A DNA stretch of 64,000 nt, taken from assembly GCA_003586115.2 (NCBI GenBank), contig QVOM02000103.1:2666001-2730000 (forward strand), in the 5' to 3' direction. Every line of letters begins with the position of its first letter. The stretch's first letter is position 1. Both the position numbers and the translations under genes were made by a program. Below are positions 11,206-23,474 of this stretch, in pieces. The notes under the pieces were generated by a model. It saw only the letters and a list, made by a program, of their open reading frames with translations. It had not been told where the DNA came from and did not search any database. This DNA is from Salvator merianae (Eukaryota; Chordata; Lepidosauria; Squamata; Teiidae).

Positions 11206-14200
11206 TGCATATATGTTAATTTCCCCAAAGCCTAGATTAAATAGTGTAACAGAATTTTGAATAATGTTTAGGAAAGACTCGGTTTTAATCTTCCTTCTGG
11301 CTGGTTCCTGTGTACACATTACATTATCCCAGGTTGTTTTCCTGAAGGAAGTATTGCAAACCCAGGCAGACTGCCTGTGAAAATGCTGCTTCCAGAGGTG
11401 GAACCTACCTTCATCAAAATATTATACTTCAGAGTAGAATTGCTGATCTCAATGATACAAGCTGGTTGGTATAACATGAAAACAATTCATTGAAAAGTTC
11501 CATATACATACAACTGGCATGTAGCTGGCGACTACGAGTGCCCTATTTGCAACCCAACTGTTGTTAAATGTCTGCACAGTATATGCCAAGCAAAATATCA
11601 GACAATCTGAAAAGATAGTGCCAAGTGCTGCTTGATGATGCAAGGGGATCAATAATTGCCCTCATTGATTTCCTAATTTGAAATCATCCAACAGGCTAAT
11701 TAAAGCATTCTTTACTCCATAAACAGCCTGAAATCCAGTTTGAAATAGGAGCATATAATTAGCTTTTCCAGGACTGAAAGGGAATTTGTATCCCAACTCC
11801 AGTCAATCACTGCAGGAAATTGGACACAAGTTTATAATTGCCTAGCTCCAAGGGTTCCAGAGCAAGTTTCTTCAGAATAGTTCTAATAATTGCCTTTCCT
11901 CAAAGAAGCATTGATTATATGAACCTAGTCTCCTCCAGTAACCTTTTTCTGCTAAATTGTATTTTGCCCACAAGTCAAGAGAATGGGAGGCAAAGAGCAC
12001 CTGTCTAAGCGGCTTGTCAACACATCAGAAGTAACAAGCTGAAACCAATCCAGATTAACCCACACAAGAGAAATTACTAGTCATATCCATAGCAGTCTCT
12101 TCTGATTCCATGGAATTTGAAGTCAGGTTACTGTCTGTAAAACAAGCAAAAGCCATGTCATAGGAGGTCACTGATAGTTCCAGTACAAAATCTGTGGAGG
12201 AGAGTTGTGTACCAGCCCTCCAGTGCACATGTGCATACTGATGCAATATTTGCTGGACTTACTGCCTGAGCAGAGATCTTCCAATATGCTCTATGGTGTA
12301 CTCTATCAAATTTAAGCTGAGTCTTCTTCCATTTGCACTATTGCTGCGTAGCTTACTACTTTAGTCTTTTAGCACACACTCTCATTCGCTGTGGGACTAA
12401 TTTAGAAGCAATTTAGAGAGGGACTTGGGAACAACGGTGTCCACTGCCCAGGTCGGTTTGTCAGTTCCTGTATGAAGCAGGGCATCATTAAGAATGTTGG
12501 AGACAGCAAATATTCAAGGTCTTGGAATCTCACTGGAGTCAATATCCTTCTTTAGCAGACTATTCTAATACCCACCTTTGCTCTGATGTGGTGTGTATCA
12601 GTTACATGTCTAATATTAATCAGGCACCATTCCATCCATGACAATGTAGAGATCATAGGAGTCCCCTCTCACCAGACTCTTCCCTGATCAAAGCGGAATA
12701 CCAAGTTCGTAGCAGGTGTGGCTCTATGACAACTTGACAAAGGCTTATAATTACTTTATGAATTCCTGAGCTGTTCATGTTATGTTTCCTCTGTAGTGGA
12801 TAATTGTGAGCAACCAGGATGACTGATCTGTGAACCTTGCAGTGAGCTTAGATAAGGACTCTTGGGAAGGAAAGTGTATTGTAAACCAACAGGAGTCCCA
12901 GTTTATTTCCAGGATTAAGATGTTAGCACTAGTTTGTCCATTCCTGAAAAAGCCCTCTCTGGTCCTAGAGGTCTGTGAATGGGGACTTCAGGGCTCCAGA
13001 CGTGCCTTCCACTGTAGACCACCTCGATCTTGAGGTTGTCTGCTTTAATGACAATATAAGCAACTAAAAATACAGTGTGGTGGGTATGTGTTTGCTGCTG
13101 CATATTTTTTAAAAATGTCAGCTATCTGCTGGTGTGATATTCAATTTTGGATTTTGTCGTAATGTACTTTATTATATGCTTACTGTGTATATTGCCAGTG
13201 TTATACTTAAGGCAGTGGCCGTTTGAAAGAATGTCATGGGTTAACAGCGCTTTAATTTTTTTCTGTCCAGGACTATAAATAAAGAAGACCTGTTTTAAGG
13301 GCTATGCTGTTTTCTACACATTATGCTATATTTTGTTGATATTCTTGTGCTACTTCATATTTGTTTCTATATAGCTTATGCTGGAGTTAGATCTTGGCAC
13401 CCTAAATGTTTACTAATATCAATCAGTCCTTGATTCTGTTCCAGTTTTAGATTTTCTGCTTGTCTTTTCCCAGTTTTATGATGAATAAAAGTAGTTCACT
13501 GAATGCCGGCACTATAACCACTGAGAAGTTGATTTGTAGTTCTATTGAATTAAAAATGTTTTCAAGTAGCAATCTGAGGAAGATATTGTTTGAGGAGCAA
13601 GTCACATCTTTGGGCACTAGGAGAAACTAAAAGGCAATTTTTTTTTTATTCTTGAATATGTGTTTATGTACTGTTTTGTTTGTAAGGCATTTTCTTCTAA
13701 AAAATAGTCTGGATGTTTTAAATATGCTGGTTATCTCAGTAACAAAAGTTTCCTATTTTTCTCTATACAGTTGGGAATTTGAGTCATACCATATTTGTAG
13801 CTTTTTAAGTTTCAAAATCAAACTATGTTTTTGCTGATTTATCAATTTCCAAAAATCTGAATACACAAAATTCTTATATGGAGGGTGAGTAAGCTCCACT
13901 GTTCCTTGGAAGTACAATAAGTGAAAGTGAAATTGATAGAGTTGTTTTGCCACTGCCTTTTCTTAACACGGACTATCATGTGTTTTTATGGTTGACTTCT
14001 TGCATGCATTCTGAATAAAGTTTTATATGCCATCAATCTTTTTGTTTTACAAATTGTAATTGAAGAGCCAGAAGAATCCTGTCTCTGTGTTGGTCAGTGA
14101 AACATCTAAATATGAAAATGTTCAGGGAAAATGTCTGCCTTTTTCCCACTTCCTGTTCCTCTGGGGAAATCTTCTTTACTGTATATAAAACCTTTGCTGT

Positions 14201-15295
14201 ATCTGGAATTCTGCACTCTAGTTTTCATGGTTTGCTTTCCCTAATCATGCATGGGCCACTCAGGCCTAAATCATGGCTCTTGGCATTTGCCCTTTTCTCT
14301 CTTTAGTCAGTTTCCTGAACTATCCTGGAGTGCTGCTGTCCTCTAAGACGTAAGGGATGGTAAAAATCCTGCAGAAAGCAGAGGTAGTGAGGCTGTCCTT
14401 ATTCATTGTCTTCCTATGTCAGTTCATTTCCCCGCATATCTGTCAGACATTATTTGACCAGTTATTGCTTTGAATTTTGATGGCAGTATTTCTTTCAGTG
14501 TTGGAATACCTGTGGAATCAAATGACTTTTGATTAAGATACAGCCACAGAGCCTGAATTTATTTCTGGATACCATTTCAGGCCCAGTAAATACAGCTTAC
14601 ATGCTCATGTATGGGACTATCATTTGGATAGGCAAAGAAAGAGGTCCTTAGAAGTTCTTATGGCAGCTGATGAGCCTGTCTGCACTGTTGTTTGAGCATC
14701 TTCCTCGGAGTGCAGCATAATCATTTTTTGAACAATTTGCTTGTTGGAAAAGTGTAGTGATTTCAGTCCTCTTAAAGTTGGTTCTCATGTTTGCTTATGA
14801 AAAAAGAATGACAAACAGATATATTATGCTCTTATCAGTTAATATTTTCATTTAAAAGTGTATTATCTGTTTCCTTCAGTGACCTTGTAAAGCTTTATTC
14901 AGACAGGTGCAGATGTGTTTCAGTGGATTGTTTCATTCCTATGGAAGTGGCTCAAACTGTTTTGATGGGAATTTTCTCTGTTCATTGGATTATTTGAGGA
15001 CTTGGAAACCTGCTGTTGTTGTAACTCATGGATCTTATTTACCATCATAAATGTCCTGTAGTGGAAGGCAAGTAAAAATACTTTATAGATGTAGTCCTCA
15101 GGAACATAAATGGTTGTGTTTATAGATGTATAGCAATGTGTGGAAATACAATTCCAATTTGACTACCACTGATGGAACTTCTATACCTCATTGAATACAG
15201 GTCACAGATTTAATAAGTAAAGAGGGACCCAAACAATATACATGCATATAATAACTAGCTCAGTGCCTTAGAAAGGATATTGTAGAATTGTAAAA

Positions 15296-15765
15296 GTGTA
15301 GAAAGGGCAATGAGAACGATCAAGGGGCTGGAACATCTTCCTTACAAAATCAGTTGGCAATGTCTAGGCTTATTCACCCTTGAAAGATGGCTTTAAGAGA
15401 GGAGCTGGCTGAAGTATATATAATCTTGCATGGTATAGAAAAGGTGGAGATATATTTTTTTTCTCTATTGCATAACACTAGAACCAGGGGCTACTGTATG
15501 AAGCTGATGGACGGAAGAGTTAGTGCTGGCAAAGGGAAGTATTTTTTTCACCCAGAGAGAGTCATCAGTCTATGTGGTGGCAGCAACTAGTTGGATAACT
15601 TTAAGAAAGGGTCAGACAAATTCATGGAGGACTTGTGTACCAAAATCTACTAGAATAGATGCCTAGGTACTGCCTCCAGGTTGGGCAGACAGGTAGAATG
15701 TCTCTAATGGCCACTTGCAGTTTACTGAGAGCAATGGCCTGGTCCAGCATGGCTCTTCTCAAGTT
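15296..15765 (+). mobile_element. CR1-like LINE 3' fragment
   Basis: Plus-strand translation gives REELAEVYIILHGIEKVEIY, then LLHNTRTRGYCMKLMDGR and KGKYFFHPERVISLC. This is the order seen at the C-terminal end of CR1-like ORF2 proteins in reptiles (RGD-EVYKIMHG, HNTRTRG, KYFF). After the frame breaks, the DNA continues with TTCATGGAGGACTTG and GGCCTGGTCCAGCATGGCTC, as in the 3' part of those elements. It is 5'-truncated, with stops and frameshifts, and so inactive. Confidence 0.8.
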
Positions 15766-16239
15766 CTTCGTTTCAGAGCTGGTTATGTTTTAACAACTCA
15801 GTTACTCCTGATACTTTAAACTTATTTTTTGTTGTGTTCACAGTAGTACTGGGATTACTTATTCTCCTTTTACAAGCCAGGCAGTGACCAGTATCAAATG
15901 GGTTGACACAGTCTGGATGCATGTTTCTGTGCCAGAGATGTGTTGATTAATTATCCCTAACATGCCTTTTATTAATTTATGTACAATGTTGTGACAGTGC
16001 TTAGGTTGCAGGATAGAAAAAGAAGCATAAATGTTTCTCCTTCCTTTGAATTTTTTCTTGCTATCTCTGATATGGTTAAATAATATTTTAATCTGTAATA
16101 TCCATGGGATGCTTGTCTTAGTGTTTTATGAACACGTTACTGGTGGCTTATCAGTTCTCAATGTAGTAATATCCGCTGTGGCAAAAGGATGGTGCTTAAA
16201 CCAGGCTTACTAGTAGACTTTGATATCGAGGTCTACCAG

Positions 16240-16570
16240 TGTGCTAGCTACCTTATCCTGGAACAAAGCTGTGTGCAGAAGGTGAACATATCACTCTTCG
16301 AGGATGTGAGGTCCCATTTCAGCAATGCAATTGGGTGTGCGGGCAAAATGGATCCTTCAAGAACTCCAAAGGCCAGGGTCTGTAGTTCCTGGCCTTTGGA
16401 AGCCTGCGCACCAGCTCTGAAGCTGGCACAGCCTTTAGAACTGGGGGTGGGGACTGGCAGGGGACAGACCATCCCATACATATGGCCCCGTCCCACAACA
16501 GTTCATCCCAGTCTGGGACAGGTTGTATATCCTGGGCCAAGATGTTCCCGTAAGGAGTCTGCAGTAAGAA
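16240..16570 (+). mobile_element. TIR-A DNA transposon core copy
   Basis: Contains GGTCCCATTTCAGCAATGC, then CAATTGGGTGTGC, AAAATGGATCC and the dyad CCAAAGGCCAGG / CCTGGCCTTTGG, matching the cores at 4366 and 37563. The termini are not clear. Open frames across it are shadows of the element and have no protein likeness. Confidence 0.55.
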
Positions 16571-17554
16571 CATAATACTATAATGCTTTCCTATGGGGGA
16601 GGGGAGCACTGAATATCATGTCTGTAAGTCTTAAAAAGGCCAGCAACTTGCTGACATTGCAATAAGACTGGTAGAGAGCCCCAGTGCCATGTTGGGTTGC
16701 TGCCAGTGCCAACATTGAAAGAATGTCTTGAGAATCTTGCATTATTTTTAATTTGCCAGCATGTTGCTTGAGTATTAGGCATCTGGTGCACTCATCCCCA
16801 ACACGGTGCTCGATTAAGTTTCAAGGCTCTCGTATGCATGAAGAAAACAAAATAAAAGGCCCCAGTGTGGCAAGCTCCTGGAAGTTCAATCTGGCACTGA
16901 GTTGAAGGCAGGGGAGCTGGTTGGGTGGCCCATATTTGGGGGAAATGCCAGCATTCTTTAATGAGTAGGCGTTTCCCTGTGCTGTCTGGAAAACTACCTG
17001 TATTTTATTATTTTAGGCCGCAAGTGCAGAAAAGTGTCTGGTAGTCACTACTTCTGTATGCTCAAATAATATGCCAGTATTTAAGGTAGCCCTGAATAAT
17101 GTTAGAAACACTAGCAAGTAAGTATCACGTTCTTTGGCGTCTGTTTTTCCTTTAAAGTATTCAGAATGATGGAGATGCTTAGATACAAGTGGACCTTTAG
17201 TCAAACAGGATCCTATTTGAATAGGATGGTAAAAATACAAGCAGCTCTTGCATCCACTTTACAGCATGGCTTTAAATGCCTAAAATAGGTAGAAGGCATG
17301 ATGGCCTGACTGCTTTGTTTCTTTGAAGCAAGGGATGTCTAATCTGTGTTCCTCCAGATTATGTTTAAGTGCAGTGAAACCCAGTTATTATGAGCAGTGC
17401 TCAGAGTTGATGGAAGTTGTAATTCATAACACAATTGCAACTCCTGGTGTAAAGTAAATTTTCAGTTAATTTAGTATCCACCTAATCATGTGGTTCTGGA
17501 GTTTCAGGAGGTTGTATATGAAAAAGAATATGGTGCTTCTGTACCTTTACTGGT

Positions 17555-17680
17555 ACTCACAGCACAAGCAACACCTGCTCAAATTCCTCTTCTATGCAGC
17601 TTTTAAAGTTATAGGTGCTTTACTCTCTTTTTCATGTGGTACCCTTAGGATTTCATGGCATTCTGTAGCTCTTATCACTT
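17555..17680 (+). repeat. Dispersed repeat, copy 1 of a pair
   Basis: CACCTGCTCAAATTCCTCTT, then TATGCAGCTTTTAAAG, ACTCTCTTTTTCATGTGGTA and CCTTAGGATTTCATGGCA align in order with 18727-18850. It resembles a repeat often seen in squamate DNA, but I cannot assign a class. Confidence 0.55.
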
Positions 17681-18719
17681 TGAGCAATGATTCTGCTCTT
17701 CCTTACATTCCAGGGTAAATTTGAAATGAATTTTTGGAATTTAGGAAGAATGTTGAGTATGCAAGATATGAAACTGACAGTGTTTACATGAATTTGTTGT
17801 AAATACTATAATAGTGTAGTGTGCAGATGCCTATAATTACATTGAGATACTTGACACATTGTATGTTTGCATTATGAACAGAGGGACTCTGTAAGTACGA
17901 AGTATGATTCCTGCTACCACCACTACTTATTTTGGCTTCAGTGCATTTTAATTGTAAAACAATATGCTATTGAACAGTTCTTAAAATGTGGAGTATTTTA
18001 TGTTTCTTGTCTGTGACTACTATAAGAAATTCACCCCGGGTTAAACAATTTCACAATAGCTGATGTAACTAAAACAAAGCACAGAAATATGCTCTGCCAA
18101 CACTGTACCCAGATTTCAATTTTTCTATACACCTGAATGTTACCAAATGCTGCCTGTAGTTGACTGATAACCAGATCTGAACACCTATGTACAGTGATCC
18201 ATGCTGTGCTAAGATTTGCCTCTGAATAGCATGTGCATAGTGTATCTACTGAGTCAGCATGAGATTATCTTGTACAAGAACTATCCTGGACTCTTCACTT
18301 TTTGTATTGCAGAGAGCAAAGTTACTGGTCTTCAGCTGGCCTATTGTTACTTAAAATAATATTGGAAGCCAATTTTAAAGCTGTCCAAGACCTTTATGTG
18401 CACTTGTCTAGATTTTTGGATAATCAAGAATGCTTTCCCTTGCGTAAAAATGAATAATCAAGACTTGTGCTTAAAAACTCTACAGCAAGTAAAGAATCAC
18501 TTAAATTTTGCATATTAGCATAAAAGAGTAGAATCTCAAAAGTATCTTTATAAGCAGTATCTGCAATCCTCAGAAACGTCTAAACCTACAGATTATTTTT
18601 ATATTAAAATCTGCTGTTTTAAAATATAGCGTTAAAAATAATACATGGAAAAGAAGCAAAAGTGCTACACCTTCAATGGTTGTATAAACAAGGCAATTTT
18701 AGCAGGTTTAGCCTGTAAT

Positions 18720-18850
18720 GCAGGTAGCACCTGCTGAAATTCTCTTATCTATACAGTTGTTAAAGGTGTAGCACTCTTACCCTATTTTCCATACAGTAAC
18801 CTTAGCAATCCTGTTATGGCAAGAGTTTCATTTTTTTCAATTGCATTACT
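18720..18850 (+). repeat. Dispersed repeat, copy 2 of a pair
   Basis: CACCTGCTGAAATTCTCTTA, then TATACAGTTGTTAAAGGTG, CCATACAGTAACCTTAGCA and a similar right part match the copy at 17555-17680, about 1.2 kb upstream, in the same orientation. Confidence 0.55.
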
Positions 18851-19534
18851 GTCATTGGATCATCAATATAGTGTACTGTATGTGTATCAAAAATGCCTGG
18901 GTGGGTTGGCATGCCATGCTTCCAGCATTTCGGTGGACCACAGTTCCCATTATCCTGGGAAGAAGTACAGGTAGATAGTGTCTGAAAGAGCCCTGATCTG
19001 ATAGATCAAAAAGTACCTGGAATACATTTGCTTTGTCACTGGAGCAAAATTAGGAAAAGCTTTTTTTTAAAAAATTATTTAATCTTAAACTGGACAAAAG
19101 AGAATTACTGCATGACTTATGAAAGGCAGTTGCTGTCAAGGGACGTCCTTGCTGATTAGGTTCCACACCCATTCCAACCTTGAACCGACAAATGTATTTG
19201 AAGAACTCATCCTGCTCTTTTAATCACCTTCTCTTGTATTTACGGCTGTTTAGCAAGATGTCTACCTTCATGAAAACTGCTTCAGCTGAGATGAAAGAAG
19301 CAAATGAAAAAATAAAGTCACTGTTGACAAAATGGTTGAGTTGATAGTTCAATGAATGCACAAAAAGATAAATAAAACTTTGAAGTGGGATTAGGCACAT
19401 CAAGAACTCTTGAAATAAATCTAGATGGCATTTATGAATACTTGAAGTACAGCAATGACAAATGGATTTTAGACTTAAAATTCTCAAAATAATTAAAGTA
19501 GGTAGAGTTGTGTACAAACTTAAATTGGCTATTT

Positions 19535-19790
19535 GGTTCAAACTGAGCCAAACACCCCTTTGTTCAGATTGAATTCAAACTTTTTTCTTCAAGCAGGCAG
19601 GGTGTTCGGTGTGATTCAAACACCTTTTAAATACCTTTGAACTCAGATCAAACAGGGTGTGTTTGATAGGATCATGTGAACATCCCTTGGTTCAGTTCAA
19701 ATCTGAACTCTTGTTTTCTAAGAGGCAGAGTGTTTTTGAACACCTCTTTTCAGTTAGAACAGATTTGACCCTAAAGCAGTTCAGCATATC
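19535..19790. repeat. Degenerate TTCAAA/GTTTGA-rich repeat block
   Basis: Repeated variants of TGGTTCA..CAAA, CAGATTGAATTCAAAC, GGCAGGGTGTTCGG, GGCAGAGTGTTTTTGAACACC and TTCAGTTCAAATCTGAAC appear several times in both orientations. The block looks like an old, partly inverted repeat of about 60-80 bases per unit. No class assigned. Confidence 0.45.
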
Positions 19791-20009
19791 CCTAAAAGTA
19801 GGCACTGTTTTTGGTTGGACAAAGTAGCAACTGACCAAACATTAAAAAATGATGAACTGTTCTCCCTCTGTATTATCATCCCCTAAGTTGGATTTTCTGA
19901 AAATTTATCAAACAGAGCTGGAAAGCATTTTTTTTTTTATCCCTAAAAATATAATTGCAAGTTTGGTGCATTATTATACAGATGGGTTTTCACAGGCTGA
20001 ACCACAGGC

Positions 20010-20260
20010 AAGGTGAAAGGCAAAGGTGTAGGTGTGTGTGAGCACGTGCACTTTCCCCCAGGTTTAACCCTATCGCAGCAGTTTCTGTAGCAGTTTGTTC
20101 CTTGTTTTCGGCAAACTATTTTATTTAAATAAAACAAAGAATGTTGTGCCCGGGGAAGGAGGATGAATGGCTATGCAAATAAAAGCAGCTGCAGAGTGGC
20201 ACGATAGCATTTAAAGCAGAGATTCATTCCACCACTACCCCCAAAAAGTCATATTGCTGT
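20010..20260. promoter_or_regulatory. Possible regulatory element
   Basis: A non-repetitive block that packs several known factor words: E-box CACGTG at 20043-20048, SOX-like AACAAAG near 20134, octamer ATGCAAAT at 20173-20180 followed directly by AAAAGCAG, and E-box CAGCTG at 20186-20191. Such words also occur by chance; only the clustering and the lack of repeats make it notable. Function is inference. Confidence 0.25.
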
Positions 20261-20806
20261 GTTTCCTCCTTCCCCTGATCTATAGCAGCTTTGGAAGAGG
20301 GTCGCTTTTTGTCTGTTTTTTTCCCCATACGGCAGCTGAGCAGGGATTCTTTTTTGGGTGTAGCTGTTACTTTTTTTGTTTTTGTTTTTTTAAAAGTGCC
20401 AAACTAAAAAGTGCTACCAAAGTGAACAGCTGGAGGTGGCTATGTCTTGACAGAGGAATGAGCCAATATTTTTGGGAAGCTAAGGGGAATGGTGTGGGAA
20501 TGAGAAATGAAATGTTTTGTCTACCAAAGATATTTGGAACAAATACTGTCTTAGGGCAGTCCAATATACAGTACACTGACAGGGGGTCTTGCAATGCTAA
20601 AACTACAAATCATGTTCTACAAACTTGTAGCACTTCCATTTTTTCAGTAACAATCTATGATTTGATTGCTTTATTGTTATCTTCTGTTTTTGTCACTCTC
20701 ATTTATTTTATTTTTGCTCCAAGAAACACCTAGCACCAAGTTTGTCTCTGACTTCTTTCTGGAATATTCAGCCTAGGTAGCAAGTTGTTTCTTCATCTGT
20801 TACCTA

Positions 20807-21189
20807 CCCTGTTTCCCCGAAAACAAGACAGGGCCTTATATTAATTTTTGCTCCAAAAGATGCATTAGGGCTTATTTTCAGGGGATGTCCTATTTTTCCG
20901 TGAACAACAATCTACATTTATTCTTGAACAAAAAAAATCAGCATTTATTCAAATATAGTCATGTCATCACATTCTGGAACATCATCGTAACTCTCCAAAC
21001 CCTGAATTCTATTGCCAATTGCATTTTACTTTTTTACATGTATAGCTGCCTGGACACTATTTAAATTGGCTTTTTTTTTATGAACTGTAACTAGGGCTTA
21101 TTTTTGGAGTAGGGCTTATATTTCGAGCATCCTGAAAAATCATGCTAGGGCTTATTTTCGGGGTAGGTCTTATTTTCGGGGAAACAGGG
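20807..21189. mobile_element. TA-flanked DNA transposon (mariner-like MITE)
   Basis: 383 bp with terminal inverted repeats: left CCCTGTTTCCCCGAAAACAA, and the right end reads back as CCCTGTTTCCCCGAAAATAA, one mismatch in the first 23 bases. TA stands on both sides (20805-20806 and 21190-21191), the target duplication of Tc1/mariner-type elements. The motif AGGGCTTATTTTC or a close variant recurs inside at about 20866, 21093, 21110 and 21146. No transposase frame, so it is non-autonomous. Confidence 0.85.
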
Positions 21190-21307
21190 TAGAAAGTTTG
21201 ATGGAGCTGGGATAATTTAGTATTACTGTAGCATGAAATACCAGTTCCTTACCAGCTGCTGTTCTTTGCATGTGAAGAAGTGATTTGCATTTAAAAGCAG
21301 TAACAAA

Positions 21308-21521
21308 TTCTCACTTGTCACAGTTTTTTGGTTTATTATGTCGTGTTCCATAGTTCTGCTTTGATTCTAAGCTTTTAGATATGGCTACAATATCCATCTT
21401 CAAAGGATATGACTGCTAGAAGATCCTCCGCAGATGGATATTGTAGCCATATCTGAAAGTTTAGATTCAACTTAGAACTATGGAACACTGCTTAACAAAC
21501 CAAAAACTGCAACAAGTGAGA
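21308..21521. repeat. Large imperfect inverted repeat (foldback)
   Basis: Left arm 21308-21399 and right arm 21432-21521 pair over about 90 bases with a 32-base loop. Examples are AGATATGGCTACAATATCC with GGATATTGTAGCCATATCT, GTTCCATAGTTCT with AGAACTATGGAAC, and CTCACTTGT with ACAAGTGAG. CAGTAACAAAT occurs just left (21298-21308) and again at 21553-21563, which may be a target duplication or chance. It does not match the other families here. A transcript would form a long hairpin. Confidence 0.75.
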
Positions 21522-23003
21522 TGAAAACTGGTTATGGAGGCCTCCATTCTTCCAGTAACAAATAGTTTCTCCTGAGCTGGGCAGTCAACAAACTTTTTCC
21601 CATTACAGGGAAAAAAGAAAAAAAAATGTGAAGATGCTCTCAAGCAGAGTTGACTCCTGGTGAATACATAGACACATCCATACTATTTTATTAGCAAAAG
21701 TAGTTTCCATTACCTTCTTCCACAGAGAGGTTGGAGACTGAATCCAGTGCTTTCTTCAAGCAGTGCAAATGTTCTGTCACTATTGGTTCTAGTGATGACA
21801 TTCCATGTACTTAATTCTAAAAAGAAAAATGTAAGCAATTGGGCACAACTTTCTTCTTGATTTCTACAATGTCATCCTCTGTTGCAAGCCAACACAGAGT
21901 AATTTTGATTACAGAGTTTCATGGTTATGTGTTGTTCTCTCTGTAGAATAATTTGTACATAGATGCATTAAAAAATGATCAGTGCTTCTTGGGGTTCAGT
22001 CAGTGGTGGGTTTGTAGAATTCTGTGAACACATGCCTGACTTCCAAAGTTGTCAAGCTGAGAAACAGGGTGGTTGTGATACAGAGGAGGGAGTAACTGGG
22101 TTTAGTCTAGTGCCACTTGTTAGTGGCCCTGCATGTCGTTATTGAAGGCGCACATGCCATATTCTGTCAGTCAAGGGTGACAAGTGCATGCGTGAATGGC
22201 TCTGCCTGGCAACTGTGGTTTGCAGAAACTGTCAGTGTGTCATCTTTTATGGCTGAAAGTATGAGGGATGAGTACCAATTACAAGGTATATGTTGCAAGG
22301 GAGAAACAATTGGGTCTCAGTAGGTGGAAATTCTTTATATATAATTATAATTGTTTCCTGTATAACTTTGAAACAAACAACAGTCTTTCCTGCTGCCAAT
22401 CTTTACAGTAAATATCTCTTTTTAATCTGACTCTGAATGTCAGGGAGAGAGTCAGTGCAGAGCTGGCTGAAAAGGAATGTAAGAGCCACCATTTTGCCTC
22501 CTTCTGCAGGCAACATCTGTTGTGCAACATTTGACTCAGCTCTTAACTAGAAGTTTATCTTGTGAGACTCTTCCATATCTGTCCATCATGGAAGCAGGAG
22601 TTGTTGTTGTTTTTCTTTGAGATTTTTTTTTGCGGGGGGGGGGCTTATATTGCATACACTTAACTGATTTTGTGTCTCACACGGCTATGTGTTACATTGC
22701 GTTTTAACTCTGGTGACCAGCATGTGACTGTGAGGGGTGAGGCCAACCAATTATTCTCCATTAGTCTCAGGAATCTGCAGCAAACAAGGCATTGATGCAT
22801 CCATGAATTGTTTCATGCTTTTAAAGGTTAGGTGAGGATTAGATTATAGCCACATGTCACCAGCTGGTCATCCCCTTGGATTCACACACCAGGTTCCACT
22901 GTGGTCTTACACTGTGGTTTTACTTGTTCCAAATTTGAATGAAAATCTTCAGTGTATGAAAAGTATATTGCAATGGCTCCAGCACTGAGGGTGCCAGGCA
23001 GAC

Positions 23004-23474
23004 AGGCCTGTTCGCATTTACCAGCCTTGTATGGTATAACAGTGCCATACTAGACTGATAAAGACCCAGTGGTGCAGCGGCCATTTGTACTTTGAATGTG
23101 AGAACAGCTCTGTACCGGGCTACCAGCACTCCAAATGTGAATGGCAAGCCTGATTGCCATGATAGTGGGTGTGGCAACTTTGGTGCATGGCTGGACATTG
23201 CCATGGTGATCAGGATGTGGTACACGACTGCACAGCCACAGCCACAGTTGCAGCTCCAGTCATGTACATCCTTCCCACTTGCAACGTTTGCATCTGGAAG
23301 ACAGTGTGAATGCTGCTGACTGGGAGCCATCCAGTTGTTCCTGGTTAAGGTATAGACAATGTTTTAGTTGTCCATGGCTATTAATATCTGGGAAGAGCTG
23401 GAGGCACTCCTGGACCTGTCTGGTGAGCATCCCATTTTGGAAGTTCACCTACAGGTAAAGTGTGAACAGGCCCT
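23004..23474. mobile_element. TIR-B DNA transposon copy
   Basis: Left end AGGCCTGTTCGCATTTACC pairs with the right end GGTAAAGTGTGAACAGGCCCT. The interior segment with CTCTGTACCGGGCTACCAGC is homologous, in inverted orientation, to 58600-58670 inside the other TIR-B copy. A subterminal stem GTATGGTATA..TGCCATAC lies near the left end. About 470 bp, no transposase, non-autonomous. An open frame on the minus strand is a shadow. Confidence 0.65.

Larger units (their letters stand above)
7461..15295. other. Intronic stretch without supported genes
   Basis: Mostly AT-rich unique-looking intron. It contains a worn tRNA/LINE-tail-like relic at about 9500-9615 and a TA/TG microsatellite at 11167-11203. 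I see no other recognisable element and no exon-like open frame. Confidence 0.5.

Noticed and set aside
16189..16575. A 128-codon open frame on the plus strand
   Set aside because: It overlaps a TIR-A core with overlapping frames on both strands, as expected for GC-richer repeat DNA.
20254..20733. A 159-codon open frame on the plus strand with Phe/Cys-rich start
   Set aside because: It arises from T-rich DNA, and its composition follows the base composition. No recognisable motif.
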